From Tricholoma matsutake (taxonomy: Eukaryota; Basidiomycota; Agaricomycetes; Agaricales; Tricholomataceae): a DNA stretch of 64,000 nt. The notes under the pieces were generated by a model. That model did not search any database. It worked only from the letters and a program-made list of their open reading frames with translations, and had not been told where the DNA came from. The stretch is from positions 2,976,001 through 3,040,000 of the forward strand of contig AP026547.1 of NCBI GenBank assembly GCA_026075535.2, read 5' to 3'. The translations under genes were made by a program, and so were the position numbers. This document shows, piece by piece, positions 22,101-32,869 of this stretch. Position 1 is the stretch's first letter. Every line of letters begins with the position of its first letter.

Positions 22101-23085
22101 CGTGATCCCATGGCTTGCACGCAGGAAGAGAGTCGAATGACTCCTTGGAGAACACGTCTTCAAACTCATGGAGATGAGGGAGTAAGGAGTTAGTAGAGGA
22201 TTTAGCAGGGTTGTTTTTGTGGAAGGCCTCGGCGAGGCATTGGGATATGTTCGATGTGGCACACACCTCATGCGATGAGCGAATCGCAGTGTAGAAGATC
22301 CGATCACCCTCCTCCACTTCCTCTGGGTCCTCATCATCATCATCCGAGTCCGGCATTAGATCAGGAACCCCTTCCAATTCCATTTCAGGTATAGGCAGGG
22401 GTCCAGCATGACACTTCTGAGTACGTCGTATTGCCGCCTTCTGTCCACGACATTCTTGCCTGGCTTCTGTGAAACACGTCCGACAGTGGGATGGACATCG
22501 GCTCATGGTAACCTCCCCGGTGCGCCAGTCGACCTCTGGGTTATGGTCTCGAAGCCATGGATATCCCAAAATCGCCTTTTGCTTTCCTAATTGAGTGACA
22601 GCAAAAAGGGCATGCTCACTATGATCTTTGTAATGGAGAACCAGGTCTGCAACCTCTCGGATGGCACCAGCTTCATTTGGGGATCCATCCACGTTATATA
22701 CAGGTATCGGACGTGAGAGTGAGCGAGTATTTAGGCGATGTTGTTGTACCAGATGGGAATCGATGAAGAGACCAGTTGCACCAGAGTCCAGGAGCGCAGA
22801 GACACCAAGTATCTGTCCAGTGTCGGTCGTCTGCAGTTCGATGGCTAGGTTTAAGGAATGTGCAGAGGGAGTGGATGCCACAATATACTTGCGTGGTAGT
22901 TTACGCTCCCATGATTTAATTTTGGGATGTGGAGTAGAAGGAGAGATGGGGAGAGCAGGTACATCTTTAGCCAACTTCGAAGGGTCAGAGAGGGGAGCAG
23001 TCACAGAAATGGATTCATTCTCCGGGGATTCAACTGACAAGACTTCAAAGCGGTTATGGACAGGCAGTGAGGGCGTACGATTCAC
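19183..23085 (-). pseudogene. Gypsy-B1 pol: protease to chromodomain, one internal TGA
   Basis: In order on the minus strand: retropepsin ALLDSGATGLFIDS, RT with [17 protein letters not shown] and YLDDILIF, a TGA at 21537-21535, the end of RT (FLGFINFYRRFIKDF), RNase H (VEADSSDFAMGAVLSQ, TDHKNLEYF), integrase zinc finger (HHDSQIAGHPGHW with CDLCL), the DDE core (SVDFVVELP, LSDCGPQF, TERVNQELEQY) and chromodomain (YLVHWKGYGYEENSWVEES). The second catalytic segment reads SDCGP against SDRGP in Gypsy-B2. The TGA is shared with Gypsy-B2 at the same site. It is otherwise open for about 1300 codons, starting in the -1 frame to gag. Confidence 0.95.
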
Positions 23086-24200
23086 TCGCTGCGAATAGGA
23101 AAATCCTGCTCCTCTACAACTTCCAACTTAATCTCCTCTGCAACTTGATCCTTCGCTTCCTCAACATCTACAAGCGCCAACAAATCTTGCAGGAGTTCGT
23201 CTGGTCCCTCGGGGGTGAGCATGCGGATATCCTGACGATGGGGACACGCTCCAGCCCTGTGTCCAGGTTCCCCACAATGGTAGCAGAGATCCAACTTATG
23301 TGCACAGCTGTGGGCTGCATCAACATCCATTGGTACTGGGATATTGATGGCTGGTGTGGGAGTTTGACAAACAGGAATGGGGTTAGGGCGGGGGAGGCTT
23401 CGATTGAAGGTGTAGGGTGTATGAGTGGTAGTTGGAGCACGGAATGCAGCATTAAACGCCGCATTTGTGAGTCAGTTCTCGTCACAGAGTGAAGCAGCTT
23501 CATACCAAGCAAGGATATCATCGTCCGCTGGGCGCCCTTCCAACATCTGTGCAATCTGGTCCTGAATTTCTTGGTTGAGCCCCCGTCGGAACTTCACCAC
23601 CACTGGCAACCCACTCCCATATCCTGCCATGTCCACCAAATCCTTGAACTCATCAATATAGTCATCCATGGATCGACGTCCCTGGTGGTAAGCGGATGAC
23701 TCAAGTTGTGTCACTGCTTGGTGGTGTTCATTGAGGGGGCAGAAGTGGCGTACGAACTCAGCTCGAAAGTCACCCCAAGTGGAGAAAGGTAGAGAACCGA
23801 GTTCTTTAGTTTGACATAGGATACGGTCCACATAGAGATAGGCGCGTTCAGATTTCATGTATGTGAAGGCCCAATAAATTTTTGCAGCCTCATTGACGAA
23901 TTGATGTGACTGGAGACTAATGTATAACTCACAGGAATTAAGGAACGCACGTCCCTGCGCATGTGCACCATTAAATTCGGCGGGGGGGGACGGTTTGATC
24001 TGGGCACATTCCTTAGTGGACGCATTTGGCAAAACGTTGTTGTTGGGTGCGCTTGGAGTCGTAAAGGGGGAACTATTGGTCGTAGGGTTAGCCTGGAGGG
24101 TCCTAACGAAGTTTTCAATCGTAGATTTAAGCGAGTCGATTTGCACGCGCATTCCGGAAACATCGCTTTCAAGTGCGTCAAAGCGTTCTGATGCATCCAT
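23082..24200 (-). pseudogene. Gypsy-B1 gag, one internal TGA
   Basis: About 372 codons. N-terminal coiled coil (MDASERFDALESDVSGM to SLKSTIENFVRTLQ), retrotransposon gag domain (FSTWGDFRAEFVRHFCPL, YIDEFKDLVDMAGY) and zinc knuckle CYHCGEPGHRAGACP. A TGA at 23474-23472 (DEN, stop, LTNAAF) replaces an Arg codon present in Gypsy-B2. Pol begins in the -1 frame at the gag stop. Confidence 0.95.
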
Positions 24201-24366
24201 GTCGCTAGGGAGTGCGTTTGGCGAAAATGGCCGCGTAATAAAGGCGAGAGTATCTGGAACGGTGTGTAGGGACTCTGTGGAGCTTTGGGAAGCGTTGTCC
24301 AGTCCGTACCTGCCTATCTTGGACAGCGCCTTCGCGATTTTCGGGCCTTAGGGGAGAGTTTTCTAC

Positions 24367-24791
24367 TATAAGGGCAACCTAAGCCTCTAGCAAAGGGAAA
24401 TCCAAAGTTAAAATTATACTACATAATACAGGCATTGGGGACACACCTAGCAAAGGGAAATCCGAAGAGAAAACTCTAAGGATCCCCTTGCTGATGCCCA
24501 GTATATGTGAAGACGACAAAAATCAAATATAACCTAAAAATAGAAAAAGGCGGAGATAGGCAGATCAAGGCCGCCGAATGACATCATACCAAGGGTATGT
24601 GTCGGAAGGGGTACTCCGCCTCTAAATATAAAAGTGTCAACATGTACAAACATGATAGCAAGGGAAAATTAGTAATAAAATCCGGAAAAATCATAGAAAA
24701 TGAAGAATAGAAGGAAATGAGGTGGGGAAAAATATAGGATGAACATAAAAAATAGGAAAAACACACAGGGCACCCCCCTAGTCCCCTTACA
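24367..24791 (-). repeat. 5' LTR of Gypsy-B1 (425 bp)
   Basis: Ends at 24791 against the CTCGA duplication. Nearly identical to 18747-19171. Confidence 0.9.
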
Positions 24792-24796
24792 CTCGA

Positions 24797-25054
24797 GGCT
24801 GGGGCAGCTGTTTTATTCACAGCACCAGGAGTCAGATTCCGACCACCCAATGGATCAATCATCATGGAAGGTCGGGTCATGAACTGGTTATTTGATATGA
24901 ATGTCAAAGGTATTGCCAAACATGACCAAGCATATGCTGCCAAACATGGGAGAACATGGGACGAATGGCACAGAATTTTTGGGCATCTGAACATGGGTTC
25001 TGTAAAAATGCTCAAGGAAAAGGAAATAGTTTTGGGAATGGAGGTGGATAGGAT
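24797..25054 (+). pseudogene. Copia-A GAG-pre-integrase segment
   Basis: Continues in phase from 18741: GAAVLFTAPGVRFRPPNG, KGIAKHDQAYAAKHG, then WHRIFGHLNMGSVKML, the first two zinc-binding histidines of the integrase HHCC finger. It is cut by Gypsy-C; the two cysteines (CLVC) are at 36085-36100. Confidence 0.9.
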
Positions 25055-25059
25055 GGTGG

Positions 25060-25619
25060 TGTTAAGTTCTGAGTTAGAAGAAGGAGATGTTGGATTTTCA
25101 GTCGTACCCAGACAGTAGAAGTTGAAAGGGAAGGGTCAGATAGGAGCAGAATTCTGATGGAATTCCAAGGTGAGGGTTTGGGACAGAAAGGACTTGGCTT
25201 CAGCTTGTAAGAAGCTGCACCCTTCTTCTCGTCAAGTGTCCTCATTTCAGCAGATAAGGTGAAAGGGGAGGATCGGAGGACCAGAGGTTTTCTGGAGGGG
25301 ACAAGTAAAAGTTTGAGGAAGACTTAAGAGATGAATTGGAGCAAAATAGAGTGGGATTAATTAAGTGACTTTGTTGATTTACAAACTGGCAATACAGAAC
25401 GAAAGTAGCTAGCTTAAATACTAAGGTCGGAGTTTCCGAGGCTGTGGTAATATGCAAACTGGCTCCCAAGGCAAATCCTGAAACTGTTTCATCTAATTGG
25501 AAATGAGAGAATTTCACCTCTAGGCAGTGCTGCTGATAGGAGGTGGGCTGTGATGCAAGGCAGCTGGGAAGGGGGGCAGAAAATGATCAGAAATCTGGTC
25601 GAGAGAATCAGTCTTGACA
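25060..25619 (-). repeat. 3' LTR of Gypsy-C (560 bp)
   Basis: Direct partner of 35505-36068. Contains the CAGGCAGTGCTGCTGATAGG-type block shared by both LTRs. Divergence between the pair is several percent by eye, older than Gypsy-B. Confidence 0.9.
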
Positions 25620-25671
25620 GTATTTCCCCCATAGTGCCAAGCCTATGAGGCACATGAAGGTTCAAATCCAA

Positions 25672-26160
25672 ACACTGTACCCTTTTCCACGGTGTTACAG
25701 GTATGTGCGGGTATGCTGGTACCCAGATTTTGGTCAGGTGAGTGATCATCTGTGTTGAGATTTCGACTTTTTAATGACATATCACGGGAAAAACCTGTGA
25801 GTCATGGTGACCTGACTCGTGGGTTTACCCCCTGTGATGAGATGCAAACATCTTTTTCAGCAAATTTCTATCAAATATCATGAAAAATAACAGTAAAAAA
25901 TGCAGGGGTACTTTTCGATGACATATTGCGGGAAAACCTGCGAGTCAGGGTGACATGACTCACCAGTTTACCCCCCATGAGAAGATGCAAACATCTTTTC
26001 CTATCAAATATAATGAAAAATATCAATACCCATGAATAACCACGGGTAACCCACAAAAACCCGTGGTAACACCGTACCCCTACCCATGTGGGTATGGTGT
26101 TCACAGGTACAGGTAGGGGTATAAGAAAATATACCTGAGGGTTACCCGTGCTGTGCCCTA
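25672..26160. mobile_element. Truncated hAT-type element (TAGGGC family)
   Basis: The right end reads CTGTGCCCTA at 26160, so on the minus strand it begins TAGGGCACAGCACGGGTAAC, like the element at 63637. The left end is lost: the sequence starts at a point about 115 bp short of the terminus seen in the 63637 copy. Internal stretches (AAAAGTCGAAATCTCAACAC on the minus strand) match 63707-63726. No duplication can be scored. Confidence 0.7.
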
Positions 26161-26800
26161 GACTTTGGACTTAATCAGACTAAATTGTACTCTCAAATCA
26201 CTGCAATCTGGGAGGAATACAATGACTTTTCTTGTTTTTCTTTGTATCTAGTACATCTTTTTATATAAAATAAAGAAACTACCTAAAAAGGCTAGAGAAC
26301 ATGAGGCAAACATGTAGAAAACTCGAGGCAAAAGACAATAGAAGTATATCAGAACAATAAAGCGAGACTAGAAAGGGTGAATATAACACATGATGAAGAA
26401 ATAATAAGAAAGAATAGCTAAAAGTGGACTGTCCTTGTTATAAATTTCATAAAACATCGGAAACTGCTTCGAGCGGATTGTATGCATGCACATGCAGTCA
26501 AAATGTGTTCAATATACTCAAGATAGTGTCCCATGTGTCCAGCATGCATCCGAAGATTGTTCAAATAGGAAATACTGTGTCCAAAGATGTTTTTTGAGGT
26601 TTGAGGTTTTTCCAAGATTTTCAAAGTTTCTTTGGACTTCGTTCATGGCCCAAAATCGGTGCAATATTGCTTGAAACTGGTTCAAAACTCATTGACAATG
26701 TTCCAAGTGTGTATTCTGAGCTGTATGAAACATTTGAAGTCAATTGAAAGTGCGAAAACCCATATATCGGTGCTTGAACTGCGCTGGGGACCTATTACCG
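26161..26800. repeat. Segment resembling the Gypsy-D LTR interior
   Basis: 26255-26440 shares order and motifs with 57240-57430: a TATAT..AAGAAACT..CCTAAAA block, AACATGAGGCAAA, CATGATGAAG.A.TAATAA and GACTGTCC. It also ends GGGGACCTATTA, like the GACAACCTATCA end of that LTR. It is probably an old, diverged solo LTR inserted in Gypsy-C. No coding sequence seen. Confidence 0.35.
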
Positions 26801-26802
26801 GG

Positions 26803-28395
26803 TTATAAGTGAGGGTGTAATGGGCATTCAAGATACAATGTCAGACATCCAAGGGGCATTGGATCTGGAGTGGAGGCCAGAGTCTGAGGAGGAATAGGAG
26901 GAGGAAGAAGGGATGAAGCAGATGAAGAGGATGGAGAGGTGCAGGCAGAACTGCCAGGTTTAGCAGAGGAAGTGGAGGGTGAAGAAGTGAGGGGGGAGTA
27001 GGGATTAGATTTTGTTTTTTGTTTCAAAATGAATGAATGTTGTTTGTTTGGAAATTGTATGATTGTTAGGTGGAGAGAGGACCGGGTTTCCCTGGGTAAT
27101 GAGTGTGGTAGTCCATAATGAGTTCCTGGGCATGATCAAAATCCGTAGCGAGAAGCCAGGAGGTTTCTTTGTCGGTTCCTTGGTAACCTTCCCACCACAC
27201 GAAATAGAGTAGCTTGCATCGATGGTGGTTGTCAATTTTTGAATCAAGGATTTTCACAATCTCATACTCCAGTTCATTGTCTATAATGACCGGAGGAGGT
27301 GGAGGTTGAATACAATTAGGAATCATGTTGGGAGTATCTTCTTCCAGTTGGGAGAGATGGAATACTGGGTGGACAGCCTGGAGGTGATCCAGAAGTTGAA
27401 GGGTGACTGAGTGGGTACCTGGATGGGCAATGATTTCGAAAGGGCCATAGAACATTTCTGAGAGCTTCTTGGAGGGTTGTGTAGTGTGTAAGTGCTCACC
27501 TTTGACAAAAGCATAGTCACCAATTTTGAAGTCAGGAGCGGGGGCCCAGCATTTGTTGAGGGAGCATTGTTGTATGCAAATTCCCCCAAAGGTAAAAGCT
27601 GGGACCAGTCATCCTGTTGGTAGTTGCAGAAGATCTGCAAGTACTGTTCCAGGGTCTGGTTAAGGCATTCAGTCTGTCTGTCACCTTCTGGATGATAACC
27701 CAAAGTGAAGTGGATTTTCATGTCCAGGGCTTGCCCAAGAGAGCAGAAGAAATGGGAAATGAACTTGGAGCCCCAGTCACAGGTGATGTGAGATAGAACA
27801 CCATGTTTGGAGAAGACGTGCATGACAAAGAGATTAGTGAGTTCTTGTGCCATGATTTTGTTTACTGTGGGGATGAAGATACCCTGTTTGGAGAGTTGGT
27901 CTACAATGACCAGGATGTCAGTGTGACCATTGGAGTCCAGTAACTGTTCGATGAAGTCCATGGAAATTGAGTTCCAAGGCCATTTCAGGACTGGAAGTTG
28001 CTTCAGAAATCCATAGGGTTTGTGTTGGGGTGATTTGGAGTGTTTGCAGGTAGTACAAGACTTGCAAAAGTCCTGCACAAAGGTGTGGAAATTGGGCCAA
28101 ACATATTCCCATTGGATAAGCTGAAGGGTCTTGTTTTGCCCATAGTGACCTGAGAGGATGTGGTCATGCTTGTATCATAAGACTTTAAGATGGAGGTCCA
28201 CAACATCTGGGATGTAAATCCTGTCAAAGTGGCAGAGAAGTCCACTGTCATCTAGAGACCAATTTGGGGTGGATGGCGATGGAAGGTGTGAGGAGGAGAT
28301 GGGATCAAGAGGGAGTGAAGACCGGATATTGTTGTGGAGTTTTTCAATGTCCATGAGAATGGCTTGACGGATGATAGGAGTAGCAAGGAAAGTGG
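26803..28395 (-). pseudogene. Gypsy-C integrase and chromodomain
   Basis: Zinc finger HDHILSGHYGQNK with CKSCTTCKHSK (about 28175-28030, partly frameshifted). Core: SMDFIEQLLDSNG, VIVDQLSKQGIFIP, CDWGSKFISHF and GDRQTECLNQTLEQYL. The frame then shifts to MFYGPFEIIAHPG, HPVFHLSQLEED and a chromodomain (YEIVKILDSKI, LLYFVWWEGYQG, SWLLATDFDHA). A Ser/Pro-rich tail continues to 26803. The chromodomain would target insertion to modified chromatin in a live element. Confidence 0.9.
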
Positions 28396-28396
28396 C

Positions 28397-29507
28397 TCAG
28401 AGGGAGGATGTGAGTTGTTCTTGAGTAAAGACTGGATGGAAGTTGCTCGGATTTACCGAGGCAAAGTTGCTACTTCTCCCTTTGCAGTAGATGTCCCAGT
28501 GTCTAGTGAGCGCATCGGGTTTAGCCCCCAGCTTACCAGGGCGGAAGCGGATGGAGAGGTTGAACTGTGAGAGGTATTCTGACCACCGAGCTTGACAATG
28601 AGTAAGGAGCTTCATGGTACTGAAGTATTCCAAGTTTTTGTGATCCATGACCACATCGACTGGATTTCCAGAACCTTTGAGGTACTGTCGCCAGTGTTTG
28701 AAAGCTTCAAAGATAGCCAGAAGTTCCTTGTCGTGGGTGTCATAGTTCAATTCAGCTGGGTTGAAGGAATGGGAGTGGAATGCAACCGAGTGGATTTCTC
28801 CATCTGAGGTATAGATGGAAAGGATCACTGCTAAGGCATAGTCTGAGGCGTCTGCCTCCAAGATAATGTGGGAGTCCAGTAGCCATTGAGCAAGTATTGG
28901 GGCATGAGTGAATTCTTCTTTCAATTTGTTGAAGGCTTCTTGACATTTCTTGCCAAAGTCCCAAGGCATGTGCTTCCGGGTGAGTCTGGTGAGAGGGATG
29001 ACAATGTCAGAATATCCATGGATGAACTGCCAGTAGAAGTTGCAGAATCCAAGGAAGGATTGGATATCCTTAACCTTTCGAGGTTCGGGCCAGTCGAGGA
29101 TGGTTTTGACATTATCTTCAGACATCCAGAGCCCATCTGGAGAGAGGATGAACCCCAAGTATTCCATGCTGTCTTTATGGAACTCACATTTCTGCGGAGC
29201 AGCATAAAGCCCATTTTTCCAGAGTCTCTGGAGAACTTCCTTGATGTGAGCCTTATGTTGACTCATATTGTTGGAGTAGATTAGGATATATCATATCGTT
29301 GAGGTAGACAATGATGCTGACATCTAATAGGTCACTGAAGATATTGTTCATGAGGTACTGGAAGGCAGCAGGTGTGTTGGTGAGTCTGAACAGAACCACC
29401 AGCCATTCAAAAGAACTGTAGCAGGTGCGGAAAGTGGTTTTCCACTCATCTCCCTCAGCAATGCAGACTAAGTGGTAGGCATGCCAGAGGTCAATTTTGG
29501 TGAACAC
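28397..29507 (-). pseudogene. Gypsy-C RT (second half) and RNase H
   Basis: RT resumes after the gag-only element with [29 protein letters not shown] and IVYLNDMI, where the catalytic YLDD is YLND. It continues (after a frameshift) with KCEFHKDSMEYLGFILSPDG and FLGFCNFYWQFIHGY. RNase H: LEADASDYALAVILS, HDKELLAIFEAFKHW, DHKNLEYFST. The end links to the integrase finger. Confidence 0.9.
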
Positions 29508-29511
29508 GCGC

Positions 29512-29665
29512 TGATGATACTCAACCCGGGAAAACCACCTAAACTGCCGATGAGGCAATCGATGATATTTGCGACAAGTCAGAGGAAGGTTGCAAGTTGT
29601 TCCGATGTGATTAGAATGTGGTCAAAATGGTGAATCGGCCTTTGAGCCGAGGAGACAACCTATCA
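29512..29665 (-). repeat. 3' LTR of the gag-only element (154 bp)
   Basis: Plus-strand text begins TGATGATACTCAACC and ends GACAACCTATCA, the same ends as the 1177-bp Gypsy-D LTR at 56745-57921. Confidence 0.9.
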
Positions 29666-29897
29666 TCCTCCCCCTGACTAAAATACTGACTGTCCTGGTC
29701 AGTTGATCAAACTGCAAAGGTAAATCAAATTAAATCGAATTAAATCGATGTGAAATGGAGTGTCAAAGCTGAAATAAAAGCCATCAAGGCTAATCGAAGA
29801 ATGTTGAGCATAGCGAAGATGAGTTTGATAAATAGAATGAAGTCGAGATGAAAAAGATAAGAAAGGAAATAGGCAAATTTAATCGATGTCGACAATG

Positions 29898-31419
29898 CTA
29901 ACCATGATCGCTATAATCGGGTCGAGGGACTGGTCGAATAGAACTTGAAAGAGAAATCGAGGGATTGAAAATGAGGTCAACAAAACTGTGGTCAACAATG
30001 GATGTAATAAAAATTTCGGGGATGGCAACAAGGGTTGCGAGCTGAGGACTATGGATATACAATGGATAGGGAACTTCGAGTGCTATATTGGACTTTGAGG
30101 GCGAAGGTGAACACGAAACTGGTTGCGAAATATATGAGGGCAAACGCGATATCAAAATAGATGATGAAATGGATGAGGGCACAGACAATGAGATCGAGGA
30201 CGAAAATATCAGGAGTGGCAAACGTGAAGTCAAGGTCAAAGTGGGCAATGATGAGGACAAATATGATGAAAATATCGGAGGTGCAATCGAGCTAGATTGC
30301 AGAGGCGAAAACGGTGTTGGAGGATGAGTTGAAGTCGAAAACGGTAATTCGAATATTTCGCGTTCTTTGGACAATGTCGAAACTGTCGAAGCTGGCAAGA
30401 CCGATGATGGCGAAGTTGATACTAATGGAACAGGTAGAACGGGATCGATCAAACTCGAAGCTGATGAAGCTGGAACTGTGCAATGAAGACTGGGAGGCAT
30501 GTCATGACAATTTTGAAGTGCGAAAATTTCTCGTTCAAGCACAAGCTCTTTTTCGAGAGCTAGTTCGCATTTGAGCGCTGCGATGCGAGCTTCTACGTCA
30601 TCTGAAATGTTTGAGCTGTGATGCATACCATCGAATGTTTGGTTCGATGTGGTCGAAGGTGTTATATCAGTGAAGAACGAGGTTGGGACAGAAGTTTCAG
30701 ACGCTATTCTGGTTGGATGTGAAGCTGCAACAACTGATGCGAAGTTCGATGCGAAATGTTCAAAAATGTGCGACATATCTTCAGAGTCGATCGATGTGCT
30801 AGACTGCAATGAATTTGAGGTCAAAATTGATTGCTGGGGAATGGAATACAAGTTCAAAGATGCTAAAACAAATTTTGCAGCGTCATGGATGTTGTTCAGA
30901 GCATATGGGTCATCGGGATAATGATCTGGGAACTTAACTTCGAGATGATGTGCGATTTGAGTTTTTAAATCCATTTGAAACCCTTGAACAAAAGCTTGGC
31001 TTTGTTCAGCTTCCGAAATTCTGTGTTTCGAGCAAAGAAAATTTGTAACGTTGTAGAATGTCCTATAATAAACTCCTAGATTGTTCGAGTCAAAAATACC
31101 AATGCAAAGCTGTTCGCGAATGAGTGTGTCCATGTCCGAAATGCTGTATTTGCATTCGTCTTCTGATCTGGGATAGAACTTGTGTACTGCAATGCGAAAT
31201 GGTGCCAGGTTGGTACTCTGGAAGTGATTCCCAGAGCTCGCAAGAATTGATGTTGACATATCTGCAAGCATGCTTCTTCTTTAGGTCCTGATCTGTAATA
31301 CTGCAAGTTGGAAAGAGAAATTCGAGCTCTTCGAAGTATTTTTGTAGCTCTCTAGGGTGTTTCGAATCGAATTTCAGAGATGTAGAATGGCCACGACCTG
31401 GCATAAAGGTTGTTGACAT
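29898..31419 (-). pseudogene. Gag of the gag-only element
   Basis: Starts MSTTFMPGRGHSTSLKF at 31419. The core has PRELQKYFEELEFLF, HACRYVNINSCELWESLPEY, then after a frameshift near 31210 KFYPRSEDECKYSISDMDTL, LGVYYRTFYNVTNFLCSKHR, AFVQGF and KFPDHYPDDPYAL. This is the large gag typical of Gypsy-D-like basidiomycete elements. After about residue 240 it becomes Ser/Pro/Leu-rich low-complexity to the stop at 29898. No zinc knuckle is present. The single frameshift suggests fairly recent function. Confidence 0.8.
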
Positions 31420-31728
31420 GTTCGAAGTAAATTTCGGGGGCTGCGAAGTCGAAATTCATGCGATATTGGGTTTTGTGTGTTTAGAAGTCGAAGACGGTAG
31501 CGAAATAGTAAACACAAAGGGTGAAAGAGTGCGAAATGATATTATCGATGGTCGAGATACTGTATTGAGACCTTCTGGTTGTTCAGGAGGGTCAGAGGCG
31601 CTACGAGTTTAATCCAAAATCAAAATTGTCGAGCTTCCTTCAGCCAAAGGCCAAAAAACATGGTCGTGGAAAGGTGGGGAGGTCCGAAGATGAACTGATT
31701 CAGAAACCCTTGTGGTGGGCTCCAAAAA

Positions 31729-31882
31729 TGATGATACTCAACCTGGGAAAACCACCTAAACTGTGGATGAGGCAATTGATGATATTTGTGATGAGTCAGA
31801 GGAAGGTTGTGAGTCATTCCGATGTGAGTAGAATGTGGTCAAAATGGTGAATTGGCCTTTGAGCCGAGGAGACAACCTATCA
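31729..31882 (-). repeat. 5' LTR of the gag-only element (154 bp)
   Basis: Partner of 29512-29665, same length. Differences are mostly CpG-type transitions. The gag leader lies at 31728-31420. Confidence 0.9.
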
Positions 31883-31887
31883 GCGTG

Positions 31888-32861
31888 CCTTTCCCAGAGA
31901 GTCCAGGAGATCCAAGATTAGAGGAAGTGGGTAGTGGTCCTTCTTTGAGATGTGGTTGAGTCCCTGGTAGTTGACGCAAAGTTGGAGACTCCCATCCTTT
32001 TTCTTGACAAAGAGTATAGGAGCACCATGAGGGGATTTGGAGGGGCAGATGAAGCCCAAGCGAACATTTTCTTCAATGAATATTCGGAGGGCCTCAAGCT
32101 CAGAGGGAGAGAGGGAGTACATGCGACCTAGAGGTGGGGGAGCATTATCCTCCATCTCTATCTTGAGGTCATAGGGATGGTGTGGAGGAAGGGTGTCGGT
32201 TTTTTGTTTATTAAAAACATCTGCAAATTCATGATATTCTTCTGGAACATCTGAAAGGTCCAGAGGATTTCCGGACACTACCAAGGATTTAGCTGCCAGT
32301 CCTTCTGGGGAGAATGTCATCTGAAAGGCAACAGCCCCAGGAAGTGTGCTTGCATGCATGTAAGTGGCAGCATTGAGGAAAGAGATCTCAGGAGGTATAA
32401 GTTTCGAGGGTTTAGTGATTACAGGGTTTTTGCAGGTTTCCGCTGGAAGGTTCAGAGGTGAAGGTGACTCACACAAGATAGGAGAGTCGGAAGACGTCGA
32501 GGGGGCAGGACCTCTTTGAGCTGCGGAATGGAAATTTTTTTGGCCTGAAGACCAGTCACTCAACAGATTGTATTGCTTCAGCCAGTTATGACCAAGTACT
32601 GCAGAACAGGAAGAGTCCAGTGAGGTTACATAAAATGTCAGATTGAACACTTCACCAGACCAAAAAGTGACCAGGAGTTTCATGACTTGGGTTATGGTGG
32701 AGTTACAAGTTCCATCAAATAGTCGGAGTCCAATCAGAGGAATGGTTTCGGTACTAAGTTGGTTGTCCTGCACAAATGATGAATCAAACAATGTGAGGAA
32801 CCAGAGTCGATAAGAGTTTGGATTTTTAGGGAATATTTAGAAAGGGATAGCAGGATGGTAA
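31888..32861 (-). pseudogene. Gypsy-C protease and start of RT
   Basis: The retropepsin site LIDSGSSHC is in one frame (about 32820-32795) and the continuation FDSSFVQDNQL in the next, a 1-bp shift. VLGHNWLKQYN is typical of the C-terminal part of the protease. Then come ADVFNKQKTDTLPPHHPYDL and the RT start SLSPSELEALRIFIEEN, SKSPHGAPILFVKKKDGS, CVNYQGLNHIS and LDLLDSLGKAR, where the gag-only element interrupts. Upstream it is cut by the hAT-type element at 32870. Confidence 0.9.
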
Positions 32862-32869
32862 GGGATTTG

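Larger units (their letters stand above)
18747..24791 (-). mobile_element. Gypsy-B1: near-complete chromodomain gypsy element, 6.05 kb
   Basis: The 425-bp LTRs (18747-19171 and 24367-24791) flank gag and pol read on the minus strand. The target duplication is CTCGA (18742-18746 and 24792-24796). LTRs begin TGTAAGG and end CCTTATA, an imperfect inverted repeat. Gag and pol match Gypsy-B2 almost residue for residue. Differences are enriched for R to H, R to C and R to Q, as expected from CpG decay. It differs from Gypsy-B2 by at least one extra stop in gag. Confidence 0.95.
29512..31882 (-). mobile_element. Gag-only LTR retrotransposon (TR-GAG type), 2.37 kb
   Basis: The 154-bp LTRs (29512-29665 and 31729-31882) flank a single long gag. 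On the minus strand the 5' LTR is followed by TTTT and TGGAGCCCACCACAAGG (primer-binding-site candidate), and the 3' LTR is preceded by GGGGGAGGA (polypurine tract). No protease, RT or integrase is present and there is little room for one. The right flank GCGTG and left flank CGCGC do not match exactly, so the duplication has decayed. The interrupted RT of Gypsy-C (GKAR to VFTKIDL) is restored across it. LTR ends and polypurine region match Gypsy-D, which is the likely helper family. Confidence 0.85.

Noticed and set aside
30088..30921. Plus-strand acidic open frames opposite the gag-only element
   Set aside because: Antisense translation of the Ser/Pro-rich gag tail.
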